Assembly (NCBI GenBank): GCA_964574865.1
Contig: CAZNOT010000002.1
Span: 1-54,421 of the forward strand
DNA from: DATDYW01 sp964574865
Lineage (GTDB): Bacteria > Patescibacteriota > Minisyncoccia > Phycocordibacterales > JAACPR01
Direction: 5' to 3'
Length of the DNA: 54,421 bases
How positions within the stretch are numbered: position 1 is the first letter of the stretch; the number at the start of each line of letters is the position of its first letter. This document shows, in pieces, positions 48,739 to 54,421 of the stretch. The notes beneath the pieces are model-generated. The model ran no database searches and was not told the DNA's origin. It was given only the letters and a program-made list of their open reading frames with translations. Position numbers and translations under genes: made by a program.

Positions 48739-48766
48739 ACTATAGCACAGTAAAGGTGTCGGTCAA
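48739..48766 (-). promoter_or_regulatory. Promoter TTGACC-N16-TATAGT of the small RNA
   Basis: -35 TTGACC at 48761-48766 and -10 TATAGT at 48739-48744 (minus), 16-nt spacer. The predicted start is near 48732. It is divergent from the gyrB promoter. Confidence 0.7.
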
Positions 48767-48788
48767 GGTGTCGCCGGTGTCGGCAAAA

Positions 48789-48797
48789 TGGTAAGAT
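48789..48797 (+). promoter_or_regulatory. Extended -10 box of gyrB (TGG TAAGAT)
   Basis: TAAGAT (48792-48797) with TGG before it, 25 nt from ATG 48823. gyrB is one of the few genes here with a leader of nearly 20 nt, though no Shine-Dalgarno is seen in it. Confidence 0.5.
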
Positions 48798-48822
48798 TTA
48801 CCGGCCAAAAACCATTTCCCGT

Positions 48823-50853
48823 ATGGCTAAACCCGCAAAGATCCCGTCCTACGGCGCCGACCAAATCACCGTCCTCGAGGGGCTCGACCCTGTTCGCAAG
48901 CGCCCGGGCATGTACATCGGGTCCACCGGCCCGGACGGTCTCCACCACCTCATCACGGAGATTTTTGACAACTCCCGCGACGAGGCGATGGGCGGCTACG
49001 CCGATCGCATCGAGGTGGCGCTCCTCCCCGGCAACCGCGTGCGCGTCGTCGACAACGGCCGCGGCATTCCGGTCGACCTGCACAAGACCACCAAGGTCTC
49101 GGCGCTCGAGACGATCATGACCACGCTCCACGCGGGCGGCAAGTTCGGCGGCGAGGGTTCGGGCTACAAGGTTTCGGGCGGCCTCCACGGCGTGGGCGCG
49201 TCCGTCGTGAACGCGCTCTCCGTGTACTTGCGCGTCGACGTGCACAAGGACGGCGGCCACTACGTCCAGGAGTACTCGCGCGGCAAGAAGAAGGCCGACG
49301 TGAAGAAGATCGGCAAGACCGACCATCAGGGCACGATCGTCGAGTTCGAGGCGGATATCGAAATTTTCAAGGAGATCTCCTACGACTGGAAGCGCGTCGT
49401 GACCCACTTCCGCGAGCAGGCGTACCTCGTGAAGGGCCTGCGTATCGCGATTATCGACGCGCGCGAGGCGATGCTCGACCTCGACCGGACCGAGACCGTC
49501 TGGGTCGAGGACCTGCGGGTAGACTGCCCGGCGTACACGTTCTTCTTCGAGGGCGGCCTGCGCTCGCTCGTCGCGTACCAGAACCACCTGCAGAAGGCGG
49601 TGCACCCGAACATTTTCTACGTCGATCAGGCGCAGGGCGATATCCAGGTGGAGGTCGCGCTGCAGTACGTCGACGACATTTCGCCGCGCATCAACGCGTT
49701 CGCGAACAACATCCGCACGCCCGAGGGCGGCGCGCACGTCACCGGCTTCAAGTCCGCGCTGACCAGGAACCTCAACAGCTACGCCAAGAAGGCGAAGATC
49801 GCGAAGGAGGGCGAGGAATCGTTCACCGGCGACGACGTGCTCGAGGGTCTCACCGCGGTGGTGTCCGTGAAGATGCCCGAGATCCAGTTCGAGGGTCAAA
49901 CCAAAGCGAAGCTCGGCTCGATCGAGGCGACGCCGGCCGTGAACTCGGTCTTCGGCGAGGCTTTCTCGACGTGGCTCGAGGAGCACCCGGACGACGGCAA
50001 GATGATCGTCGCGAAGGCGTTCCTCGCCATGCGCGCCCGCAAGGCCGCGAAGGCCGCGAAGGACACTGTGCTGCGCAAGGGTGCGCTCGAGGGCGTGACC
50101 TTGCCGGGCAAGCTCGCCGACTGCCAGCTTCGGACCGCCGAAGACACCGAGCTGTTCATTGTGGAGGGAGACTCCGCCGGTGGCACCGCCAAATCTGGCC
50201 GCGACCGCCGCACGCAGGCCGTGCTGCCGCTGCGCGGCAAAATCCTGAACGTCGAGCGCGCGCGCCTCGATCGCATGCTCGGCTCGGAGCAAATCCGCAA
50301 CCTCGTGATTGCGCTCGGCACCACGATTGGCGACACGTTCGACCTCGCGAAGCTGCGCTACGGCAAGATCATCATCGCGACCGATGCCGACGTCGACGGC
50401 GCGCACATCGCGACGCTGCTGCTGACGCTCTTCTACCGCTACTTCCGCCCGCTCATCGAGAACGGCCACGTCTACATCGCGCAGTCGCCGCTCTACAAGG
50501 TCACGAAGGGTAAGGAGGTGCTGTACTTCTACTCCGAGGAGGAGAAGGCGGCGCACTTCGGCTCGGACGTCTCGCTCGACGGCGACGAGCCCGAGATCGA
50601 CGAGGGGGACGGCACGCTGCTCAAGAAGCGCCAGCCGAAGGTTCGCGTGCAGCGCTACAAAGGTCTCGGCGAGATGAACGCCGAAGAGCTCAAAGAGACC
50701 ACGATGGACAAGCAGAACCGCATCCTGCGCCAGGTCCGCATCGAGGACGCCATGGAGGCGGACCACGTGTTCGACATGCTGATGGGGGAGGACGTGGCGG
50801 CGCGAAAGTCGTTCATCCAGTCGAACGCCAAGTACGCGACGGTGGATCTCTAG
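48823..50853 (+). CDS. gyrB: DNA gyrase / topoisomerase IV subunit B
   Basis: A 676-residue type IIA topoisomerase ATPase subunit. The GHKL ATPase domain has R-P-G-M-Y-I-G-S-T (about residues 27-35), E-I-F-D-N-S-R-D-E and H-G-V-G-A-S-V-V-N-A-L-S. The QTK loop is G-Q-T-K-A-K-L-G near residue 360. The TOPRIM domain has V-E-G-D-S-A-G-G-T-A-K (about 447-457), P-L-R-G-K-I-L-N-V-E and D-A-D-V-D-G-A-H-I. GyrB and ParE cannot be separated with certainty from sequence alone; gyrB is used because CPR genomes usually encode gyrase. Length is normal. Confidence 0.93.
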   Translation: MAKPAKIPSYGADQITVLEGLDPVRKRPGMYIGSTGPDGLHHLITEIFDNSRDEAMGGYADRIEVALLPGNRVRVVDNGRGIPVDLHKTTKVSALETIMTTLHAGGKFGGEGSGYKVSGGLHGVGASVVNALSVYLRVDVHKDGGHYVQEYSRGKKKADVKKIGKTDHQGTIVEFEADIEIFKEISYDWKRVVTHFREQAYLVKGLRIAIIDAREAMLDLDRTETVWVEDLRVDCPAYTFFFEGGLRSLVAYQNHLQKAVHPNIFYVDQAQGDIQVEVALQYVDDISPRINAFANNIRTPEGGAHVTGFKSALTRNLNSYAKKAKIAKEGEESFTGDDVLEGLTAVVSVKMPEIQFEGQTKAKLGSIEATPAVNSVFGEAFSTWLEEHPDDGKMIVAKAFLAMRARKAAKAAKDTVLRKGALEGVTLPGKLADCQLRTAEDTELFIVEGDSAGGTAKSGRDRRTQAVLPLRGKILNVERARLDRMLGSEQIRNLVIALGTTIGDTFDLAKLRYGKIIIATDADVDGAHIATLLLTLFYRYFRPLIENGHVYIAQSPLYKVTKGKEVLYFYSEEEKAAHFGSDVSLDGDEPEIDEGDGTLLKKRQPKVRVQRYKGLGEMNAEELKETTMDKQNRILRQVRIEDAMEADHVFDMLMGEDVAARKSFIQSNAKYATVDL

Positions 50854-50898
50854 CTCGCCCAGGCCGGGCAAACCGGCGCCGCGCGCGGGAAAAGAAAA

Positions 50899-50921
50899 GC
50901 GCGAACCGAGAGGGTTCGCGC
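50899..50921 (-). terminator. Intrinsic terminator (minus strand)
   Basis: A perfect 9-bp stem (50899-50907 with 50913-50921). On the minus strand TTTTCTTTT follows. It ends a minus-strand transcript, either the CARDB-protein gene or something lost in the gap. It may also act on gyrB. Confidence 0.8.
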
Positions 50922-50951
50922 GCTCGCGGCGCCTGTCAGGCGGCCGCCTCT

Positions 50952-51051
50952 NNNNNNNNNNNNNNNNNNNNNNNNNNNNNNNNNNNNNNNNNNNNNNNNN
51001 NNNNNNNNNNNNNNNNNNNNNNNNNNNNNNNNNNNNNNNNNNNNNNNNNNN
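50952..51051. other. Assembly gap (100 N) downstream of gyrB
   Basis: Exactly 100 N of unknown true length between gyrB and the CARDB-protein gene. A 12-bp palindrome (AGGCGGCCGCCT) ends 2 nt before the gap. A gene could be missing here. Confidence 0.9.
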
Positions 51052-51085
51052 CGCGGCTGTTTCGTGAAACTAGCGGGAGGTCGGG

Positions 51086-52390
51086 CTAGTCCGTGACCTT
51101 CAGTTTCACCGAATCGTCGTTGTCCTTCTCGTCCTCCTCGTCGACGTCGTCGTCGGGGTCGAGTTCGACCTTGATGGTGTAGGCGCCGGAATCTAGCTCG
51201 TCGAACTCGACGACGATTTCCTGCTCCTCGCCCGGGTCGAGCGACGACTGCTTGCCGGAGCGGTAGTCGTCGCCCGGGAGGGTGACCTCGTAGCGCCACG
51301 TGCCGGTGTCCTCGTCGCCCGTGTTCTCGACGGTGAAACGGATCGCCGCCTCGTCGTCCTCGTCGATAGAGTCGTCCTCGCGGAACTTGCTGCCGTCCAT
51401 GCGGCCGGACTCGAGGTTCCGAATCTCGAGGTTGGCGTCGTCGTCGCCGTGGGAGTCGTTGCTATCGTCGTTGCCCTCGCCATCGACGCGGACCGCGATC
51501 GAGTTGTTGGACTCGCTAGCCTCGGAAATCTGGTTGTGCGGGTCGACCGAGACGGTGACCGTGTGGCGGCCGTCCTCGACCTCGCCGAAGCGCACGGTGA
51601 CGCCCAGCGCGTCGCCCGGCGCGAGCGACATCATCGCCGGCGAGAGGAATACGTCCTGCGGGCTGGTCGGGGTGGAGTACGAGAAGTACCAGACGCCCGA
51701 GGTCTTGCCGCCCTGGTTGGCGACGGTGAAGGTGAGGCGACCGTTCGACTCCTGGGGGTTGGAGATTACGAGATCGGCCGGGGCGCTCGAGACGTAGGAG
51801 GTCGAGCCGGTCGACTTCGAGCCGGCGTCGACGGTGCCCTCGGTCGCGGCCTCCTCGCCGTCTTCGACGTCGCCGAGGTCGGCGTCGCCGGAGGTGACGG
51901 TCAGGAGCGCGCGGTCCTCGCCGAGCTTCTTGCTGTCCTCGGCCTCAAAAATCACGCGGAAGTCGACGTCCGCGAGGGCGTCCTTCTCGGCGAGCTTCGG
52001 GGTGATTTTGGCGCTGCCGTCCTTGGTGCCGAGCGAGTAGTCAGTGTCGCACTCGAGCGTCTTGGTCGTGCCGCCCTTCTGCATGGACACGGTGACGCCC
52101 TCGACGCAGTCGTACGCGAGGGAGAACTCGCCAGCCTCGGAGCCGTCGTAATCCCACTTGAGCGTGGAAGTCTCGCCGGAACTCACGTTCTGCGGCGAGA
52201 AGCTCGCCGCGACGTCGGAGGACGAGAAGAGCCCCGAAACGGAGCCGCCGACGCCCGCGATCGAGGAAACGATCTTCGGGACGATCTTGAGGATCGCCCA
52301 GGCGAGGAACGCGAGCAGGATCAGCACGCCCAACACGAAGAGGAGCTTGCCGAGAAGGGTGCGGACGAGCGACGGGTTGTCTCCGGCCAT
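51086..52390 (-). CDS. Membrane-anchored protein with CARDB-like domains
   Basis: A 434-residue protein. One membrane helix (about residues 13-38) is followed by a beta domain with two cysteines (about 55-165), then an acidic linker, and two CARDB-type adhesion domains (about 203-300 and 318-432). The CARDB signatures V-D-P-H-N-Q-I-S-E-A-S-E-S-N-N-S and L-D-P-D-D-D-V-D-E-E-D-E-K-D-N-D are clear. The C-terminus is very acidic and probably binds calcium. It should be displayed outside the cell. It has a classical promoter in an inverted repeat shared with the divergent small gene. Confidence 0.82.
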   Translation of the reverse strand: MAGDNPSLVRTLLGKLLFVLGVLILLAFLAWAILKIVPKIVSSIAGVGGSVSGLFSSSDVAASFSPQNVSSGETSTLKWDYDGSEAGEFSLAYDCVEGVTVSMQKGGTTKTLECDTDYSLGTKDGSAKITPKLAEKDALADVDFRVIFEAEDSKKLGEDRALLTVTSGDADLGDVEDGEEAATEGTVDAGSKSTGSTSYVSSAPADLVISNPQESNGRLTFTVANQGGKTSGVWYFSYSTPTSPQDVFLSPAMMSLAPGDALGVTVRFGEVEDGRHTVTVSVDPHNQISEASESNNSIAVRVDGEGNDDSNDSHGDDDANLEIRNLESGRMDGSKFREDDSIDEDDEAAIRFTVENTGDEDTGTWRYEVTLPGDDYRSGKQSSLDPGEEQEIVVEFDELDSGAYTIKVELDPDDDVDEEDEKDNDDSVKLKVTD

Positions 52391-52425
52391 GGGGGTAGGT
52401 AAAGGCTAGTTTTTGTAACCCACAT

Positions 52426-52454
52426 ATAGTATCAGTTTAATATTGTCATGTCAA
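52426..52454 (-). promoter_or_regulatory. Classical promoter TTGACA-N17-TACTAT
   Basis: -35 TTGACA at 52449-52454 and -10 TACTAT at 52426-52431 (minus), 17-nt spacer, giving a leader of about 30 nt for the CARDB-protein gene. Confidence 0.8.
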
Positions 52455-52491
52455 ATATCGGGCGCCCCCCGGCGGGCCCGTTATTTGACAT
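52448..52491. promoter_or_regulatory. Inverted repeat carrying both divergent -35 boxes
   Basis: 52448-52463 and 52476-52491 are 16-bp inverted repeats with one mismatch, 12-nt GC-rich centre. Each arm contains a TTGACA -35 box facing outward. One bound regulator could control both directions. Confidence 0.75.
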
Positions 52492-52512
52492 ATGTCTTAT
52501 CTCTGGTATTAT
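52485..52512 (+). promoter_or_regulatory. Classical promoter TTGACA-N16-TATTAT
   Basis: -35 TTGACA 52485-52490, -10 TATTAT 52507-52512 with TGG before it, 16-nt spacer. The -10 box is 8 nt from ATG 52521, so the message is nearly leaderless. Confidence 0.8.
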
Positions 52513-52520
52513 TAAAAACG

Positions 52521-52718
52521 ATGATCGCGTTCATTCAGGGCCTCTTCGTGACCTGCGCGCTCTGCGTCATCGCCCTGATCCAGCCGAATTTCGCTCCTCC
52601 GCGGAGCTTCGTCTGGGACACGGGCGGCGATGTCGCTCGCCCGCGCCGGCGAAACATTGGCGCGCGGCGGCTTCGCCTAGGGGCTGGTTTTTGGAACCAG
52701 CACCCGAGGGGCACATAG
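52521..52718 (+). CDS. Small protein with N-terminal membrane helix, hypothetical
   Basis: A 65-residue protein: hydrophobic helix at residues 3-20 (I-Q-G-L-F-V-T-C-A-L-C-V-I-A-L), then an Arg-rich soluble part. The strong promoter 8 nt before the ATG and a terminator 19 nt after the stop support a transcript here. The Arg-rich C-terminal half overlaps a hairpin (GCTGGTT/AACCAGC, 52683-52702), so the transcript may be partly an RNA with its own function and the coding frame could be shorter in reality. No family recognised. Confidence 0.5.
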   Translation: MIAFIQGLFVTCALCVIALIQPNFAPPRSFVWDTGGDVARPRRRNIGARRLRLGAGFWNQHPRGT

Positions 52719-52736
52719 CCGCTGCGCGGCACCCCG

Positions 52737-52775
52737 ACGGCCGGCCCCAGACTTGTGGGCCGGCCGTTTCATTTT
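52737..52775 (+). terminator. Intrinsic terminator
   Basis: A perfect 11-bp GC-rich stem (52737-52747 with 52757-52767), 9-nt loop, followed by TTCATTTTT. Confidence 0.85.
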
Positions 52776-52851
52776 TCCCGCCGGCTCGGCCGGCTCCGCG
52801 CTTGCGGCGCCCCCATCGGCCGTGCTAGCTTCATCGGGCTAAAACAGCGCC

Positions 52852-53010
52852 ATGTCACAGGACAACCTCATCAAGATCAAGAACGCCAAGACCGGCGAGA
52901 TTCTGTACACCACGAAGAACAAGAAGAAGCTCGCGGGTGTCAAAATCGAGCTCAAGAAGTTCAGCAAGAAGCTGCGGAAGCACGTGGTGTTTAAGGAGGT
53001 GAAGAAGTAG
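52852..53010 (+). CDS. rpmG: Large ribosomal subunit protein bL33
   Basis: A 52-residue bL33. I-K-I-K-N-A, Y-T-T-K-N-K-K and the C-terminal K-K-F-S-K-K-L-R-K-H-V-V-F-K-E match the family. No zinc cysteines, so it is the zinc-independent form. A TAAAAC box (52840-52845) lies 6 nt before the ATG. A strong terminator follows 3 nt after the stop. Confidence 0.93.
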   Translation: MSQDNLIKIKNAKTGEILYTTKNKKKLAGVKIELKKFSKKLRKHVVFKEVKK

Positions 53011-53013
53011 AAG

Positions 53014-53039
53014 AAAAACCCCGCGAGAGCGGGGTTTTT
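53014..53039 (+). terminator. Intrinsic terminator of rpmG
   Basis: A perfect 11-bp stem (53014-53024 with 53029-53039), GAGA loop, ends in TTTTT. Confidence 0.92.
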
Positions 53040-53133
53040 CTTTGGCTACCTGAGCGAGGTTAAACCTCGCTCCGCAGTGCTCGCGACCCCGGCTCAGCCT
53101 CCGTCGCAGAGCCTCCGGACTCCCGCTTCGCTC

Positions 53134-53173
53134 GGGTGGCCTGCGCCTGGTTCGATTCGAGAATCGGCCACCC
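53134..53173. repeat. tRNA-minihelix-like inverted repeat
   Basis: GGGTGGCC (53134-53141) and GGCCACCC (53166-53173) enclose GGTTCGATTCGAG, a T-loop word. It looks like an acceptor stem joined to part of a T arm, with the D and anticodon arms missing. It lies at the far end of the tRNA-Trp repeat. No complete tRNA can be folded from it. Confidence 0.6.
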
Positions 53174-53206
53174 GTTCCCTCGCGCCGCCGCGCTCGGGCC
53201 GGTCGG

Positions 53207-53302
53207 CCCCGCCTCGCGGTTCGGCGCGGCGCCGAACATCGCTGCGGCTTTCGATTCCCTCACGCGAGGAGAGCAGTCGCCTCGCTATCACCCGCAAACG
53301 CA
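53207..53302 (-). repeat. tRNA-linked repeat with inverted tRNA-Trp 3' end
   Basis: Read on the minus strand after the tRNA-Trp terminator: GGGTGAT (the complement of the acceptor 3' strand), a hairpin insert (GCGAGG/CCTCGC), then GAGGGAATCGAA (the complement of the T loop and 3' T stem). The 28-bp constant sequence (53231-53258) follows, identical to that behind tRNA-Arg, then the second shared block (53207-53223). The tRNA-specific part matches tRNA-Trp and not tRNA-Arg, and the break is at the same acceptor/T-stem junction. Confidence 0.85.
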
Positions 53303-53329
53303 GAAACCCCGGCTGGGCGCCGGGGTTTC
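53303..53329 (-). terminator. Hairpin after tRNA-Trp
   Basis: A perfect 11-bp stem (53303-53313 with 53319-53329) whose arms end GAAACC/GGTTTC. No long T-run follows beyond the stem's own TTT, but the position right behind the tRNA fits a terminator. Confidence 0.7.
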
Positions 53330-53334
53330 GCGTG

Positions 53335-53405
53335 CGGGTGATGAGGGAATCGAACCCCCGCTAGCGGTTTTGGAGACCGCTGTTCTGCCACTAAACTAAT
53401 CACCC
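53335..53405 (-). tRNA. tRNA-Trp (anticodon CCA)
   Basis: A cloverleaf on the minus strand: acceptor GGGTGAT/ATCACCC, anticodon arm GCGGT-CTCCAAA-ACCGC with anticodon CCA, T arm GGGGG-TTCGATT-CCCTC with one wobble, discriminator G as expected for Trp. CCA end not encoded. The promoter is 33 nt upstream. Confidence 0.96.
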
Positions 53406-53444
53406 GTTACCTGGAGCTGATTGGTCCGCAATCGGGACTGCGGC

Positions 53445-53473
53445 ATAGTAGCCGCTGGGGGCGGTTTTATCAA
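53445..53473 (-). promoter_or_regulatory. Classical promoter TTGATA-N17-TACTAT of tRNA-Trp
   Basis: -35 TTGATA at 53468-53473 and -10 TACTAT at 53445-53450 (minus), 17-nt spacer. The -35 box abuts the miaA stop codon. Confidence 0.8.
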
Positions 53474-54379
53474 TTAGCGTCCCGTGAGGAATTCCTGAGC
53501 GCGGGCGATTGCCTCTGTCGCTTTGCTGGGGTGATACCAGGCGATTGAGTTGTTGCGCCGGAACCAGGTCATCTGGCGCTTGGCGTAGCGGCATATTTCA
53601 GACAGGAGCGCCGCGCGCATCTCGGGGCGAGAAATTTCGCCGCGCAGGTACCGGCCGAGCCACCGGTACTCGAGGCCGAGGGATTCGAAGCGGGACCAGG
53701 GGAGGCCGGCGGCGCGGAGGCGTTTCGCCTCCGCCGCCATGCCCCGGCGGAGGCGGGCGTCGAGGCGCGTCTCAATTTTCTGGTGGAGCTCGTCGCGCGC
53801 GGGGGCGACGCCGATCCAGAGCGCGTCGAATCGTGGCGCGCGGGGTGGGAGCGCGGGGACGGCGCCGAGGGCGGTCGCGATTTCGATTGCGCGCTCGAGG
53901 CGTGGGCGGTTCTTGCCGTCGATCGTGCTCGCGCGCTCGGGGTCGAGGGCGGTTAGGCGCGCGAGCAGCTCGCCGGTCGAGATCGGCGCGAGCTCTCGCC
54001 GCAGCTTTTTGTTCGGAGGCACGTTCGGGTACGTCTGCCCGAAGACGATCGCGTCGGCGTACTGGCCGGTGCCGCCGCACAGGATGGGGACTTTGCCGCG
54101 CTTCAGAATGCCGCGGACGGCGCGGAGCGCTAGCGGCTCGTATCTGGCGACCGAGAAAATTCGCCGCGGGCTGGTTACGTCGAGCAGGTGGTGCGGGACC
54201 CCGCGCGTCTCGTGGCGCGTGATTTTACCCGTGCCAATGTCGAGACCTTCGAACACCTGCCGCGAGTCGCACGACACGATCTCGCCGCCCACGGCGCGCG
54301 CGATCTCGACCGCCAGCGCTGATTTACCGGAGGCGGTGGGACCAACGACGAGGACGAGCTTCGGGAGGGGGGAGATCAC
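53474..54379 (-). CDS. miaA: tRNA dimethylallyltransferase
   Basis: A 301-residue MiaA. The P-loop G-P-T-A-S-G-K-S (about residues 13-20) and D-S-R-Q-V-F (about 38-43) are followed by L-C-G-G-T-G-Q-Y (about 99-106) and a C-terminal R-Y-A-K-R-Q-M-T-W-F-R. It adds a dimethylallyl group to A37 of tRNAs reading U-starting codons, such as the neighbouring tRNA-Trp, whose loop has A36-A37-A38. GTG 54379 is chosen because the only longer start (TTG 54415) falls inside a terminator-like hairpin. tRNA-Trp follows with its own promoter. Confidence 0.9.
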   Translation of the reverse strand: MISPLPKLVLVVGPTASGKSALAVEIARAVGGEIVSCDSRQVFEGLDIGTGKITRHETRGVPHHLLDVTSPRRIFSVARYEPLALRAVRGILKRGKVPILCGGTGQYADAIVFGQTYPNVPPNKKLRRELAPISTGELLARLTALDPERASTIDGKNRPRLERAIEIATALGAVPALPPRAPRFDALWIGVAPARDELHQKIETRLDARLRRGMAAEAKRLRAAGLPWSRFESLGLEYRWLGRYLRGEISRPEMRAALLSEICRYAKRQMTWFRRNNSIAWYHPSKATEAIARAQEFLTGR

Positions 54380-54402
54380 GGCGGGAACACTGGAACAGAA
54401 AA

Positions 54403-54420
54403 GCCGCTCTTTCAAGCGGC
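54403..54420 (-). terminator. Terminator of an upstream minus-strand gene
   Basis: GCCGCT (54403-54408) pairs with AGCGGC (54415-54420). On the minus strand TTTTCTG follows. It probably ends a gene lying beyond the right edge of the window. Confidence 0.5.
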
Positions 54421-54421
54421 G

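Noticed and set aside
48503..48745. 80-codon frame on the plus strand across the ncRNA region
   Set aside because: It runs through hairpins and a promoter of the other strand, has no start signal, and its composition is not protein-like.
48763..50871. 702-codon open frame opposite gyrB
   Set aside because: Same shadow effect; gyrB on the plus strand has all family motifs.
52655..52730. Possible tRNA-Gln (hairpin GCTGGTT/AACCAGC with TTG in the loop)
   Set aside because: No T arm with a TTCRA loop and no matching acceptor stem or D arm could be folded; treated as a plain hairpin in the transcript.
54380..54415. TTG start of miaA at 54415
   Set aside because: It falls within a terminator-like hairpin; GTG 54379 places the start 12 residues before the P-loop, as usual for MiaA.

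Overview
The window looks like a piece of a high-GC Patescibacteria (CPR, Parcubacteria-like) genome, almost certainly a metagenome-assembled scaffold. The basis is a compact layout with many small hypothetical membrane proteins, a CPR-style type IV pilus cluster, short forms of PheS, PheT, EF-Ts and RF1, a two-gene transketolase, a patchy sugar-phosphate pathway, and large signal-peptide surface proteins with an S74 intramolecular-chaperone domain. Two runs of exactly 100 N (47045-47144 and 50952-51051) are scaffold gaps. No rRNA, CRISPR array, transposase or phage module was seen.

Layout. 1-4277: lipid/membrane proteins (DUF2177, DUF1295), a GIY-YIG nuclease, a YgjP-type metallopeptidase, tRNA-Arg(CCG) followed by a tRNA-derived repeat, a secreted protein and comF. 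4380-11946: type IV pilus genes pilM-pilN-pilO-(pilP position)-pilB-response regulator-pilT-pilC. 12141-13565: gatB. 13634-25753: surface proteins, namely an S74 fibre with a low-GC internal cassette, a small-domain secreted protein and its membrane-anchored partner, more secreted proteins, a 1261-residue propeller-like fibre, and a CHASE-domain protein with no output domain. 25818-34784: central carbon genes (gap, rpiB, rpe-like, split transketolase, PfkB kinase, class I aldolase, FAD-linked dehydrogenase). 34967-40852: translation genes (rplY, rpmE, prfA, rpsB, tsf, tRNA-Thr) and a cell-wall lytic enzyme. 40895-47462: an NTPase-CYTH fusion, a membrane glycosyltransferase, a PEGA protein, pheS and an unusual pheT. 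47524-54421: small membrane protein, C39-like peptidase, a probable structured ncRNA, gyrB, a CARDB-domain membrane protein, rpmG, tRNA-Trp with a second tRNA-derived repeat, and miaA.

How it works together. The pilus genes and comF fit uptake of DNA and attachment to hosts or surfaces. The fibres and secreted proteins would decorate the cell. The carbon genes connect a non-oxidative pentose phosphate route (transketolase, RpiB, epimerase) to lower glycolysis through aldolase and GAPDH, as is common in fermentative CPR bacteria.

Most notable signals: (1) an NlpC/P60 peptidase domain with Cys-His-His intact, inserted in frame inside the B5 domain of PheT; (2) a repeat placed just behind two tRNA genes that carries an inverted copy of that tRNA's own 3' end, broken at the acceptor/T-stem junction by a hairpin and followed by an identical 28-bp sequence; (3) about 27 genes whose -10 box sits only 6-12 nt before the start codon, predicting largely leaderless mRNAs, against a few loci with classical -35/-10 promoters; (4) a perfect 24-bp palindrome over the -10 box and start codon of the largest surface gene; (5) a probable ncRNA upstream of gyrB.
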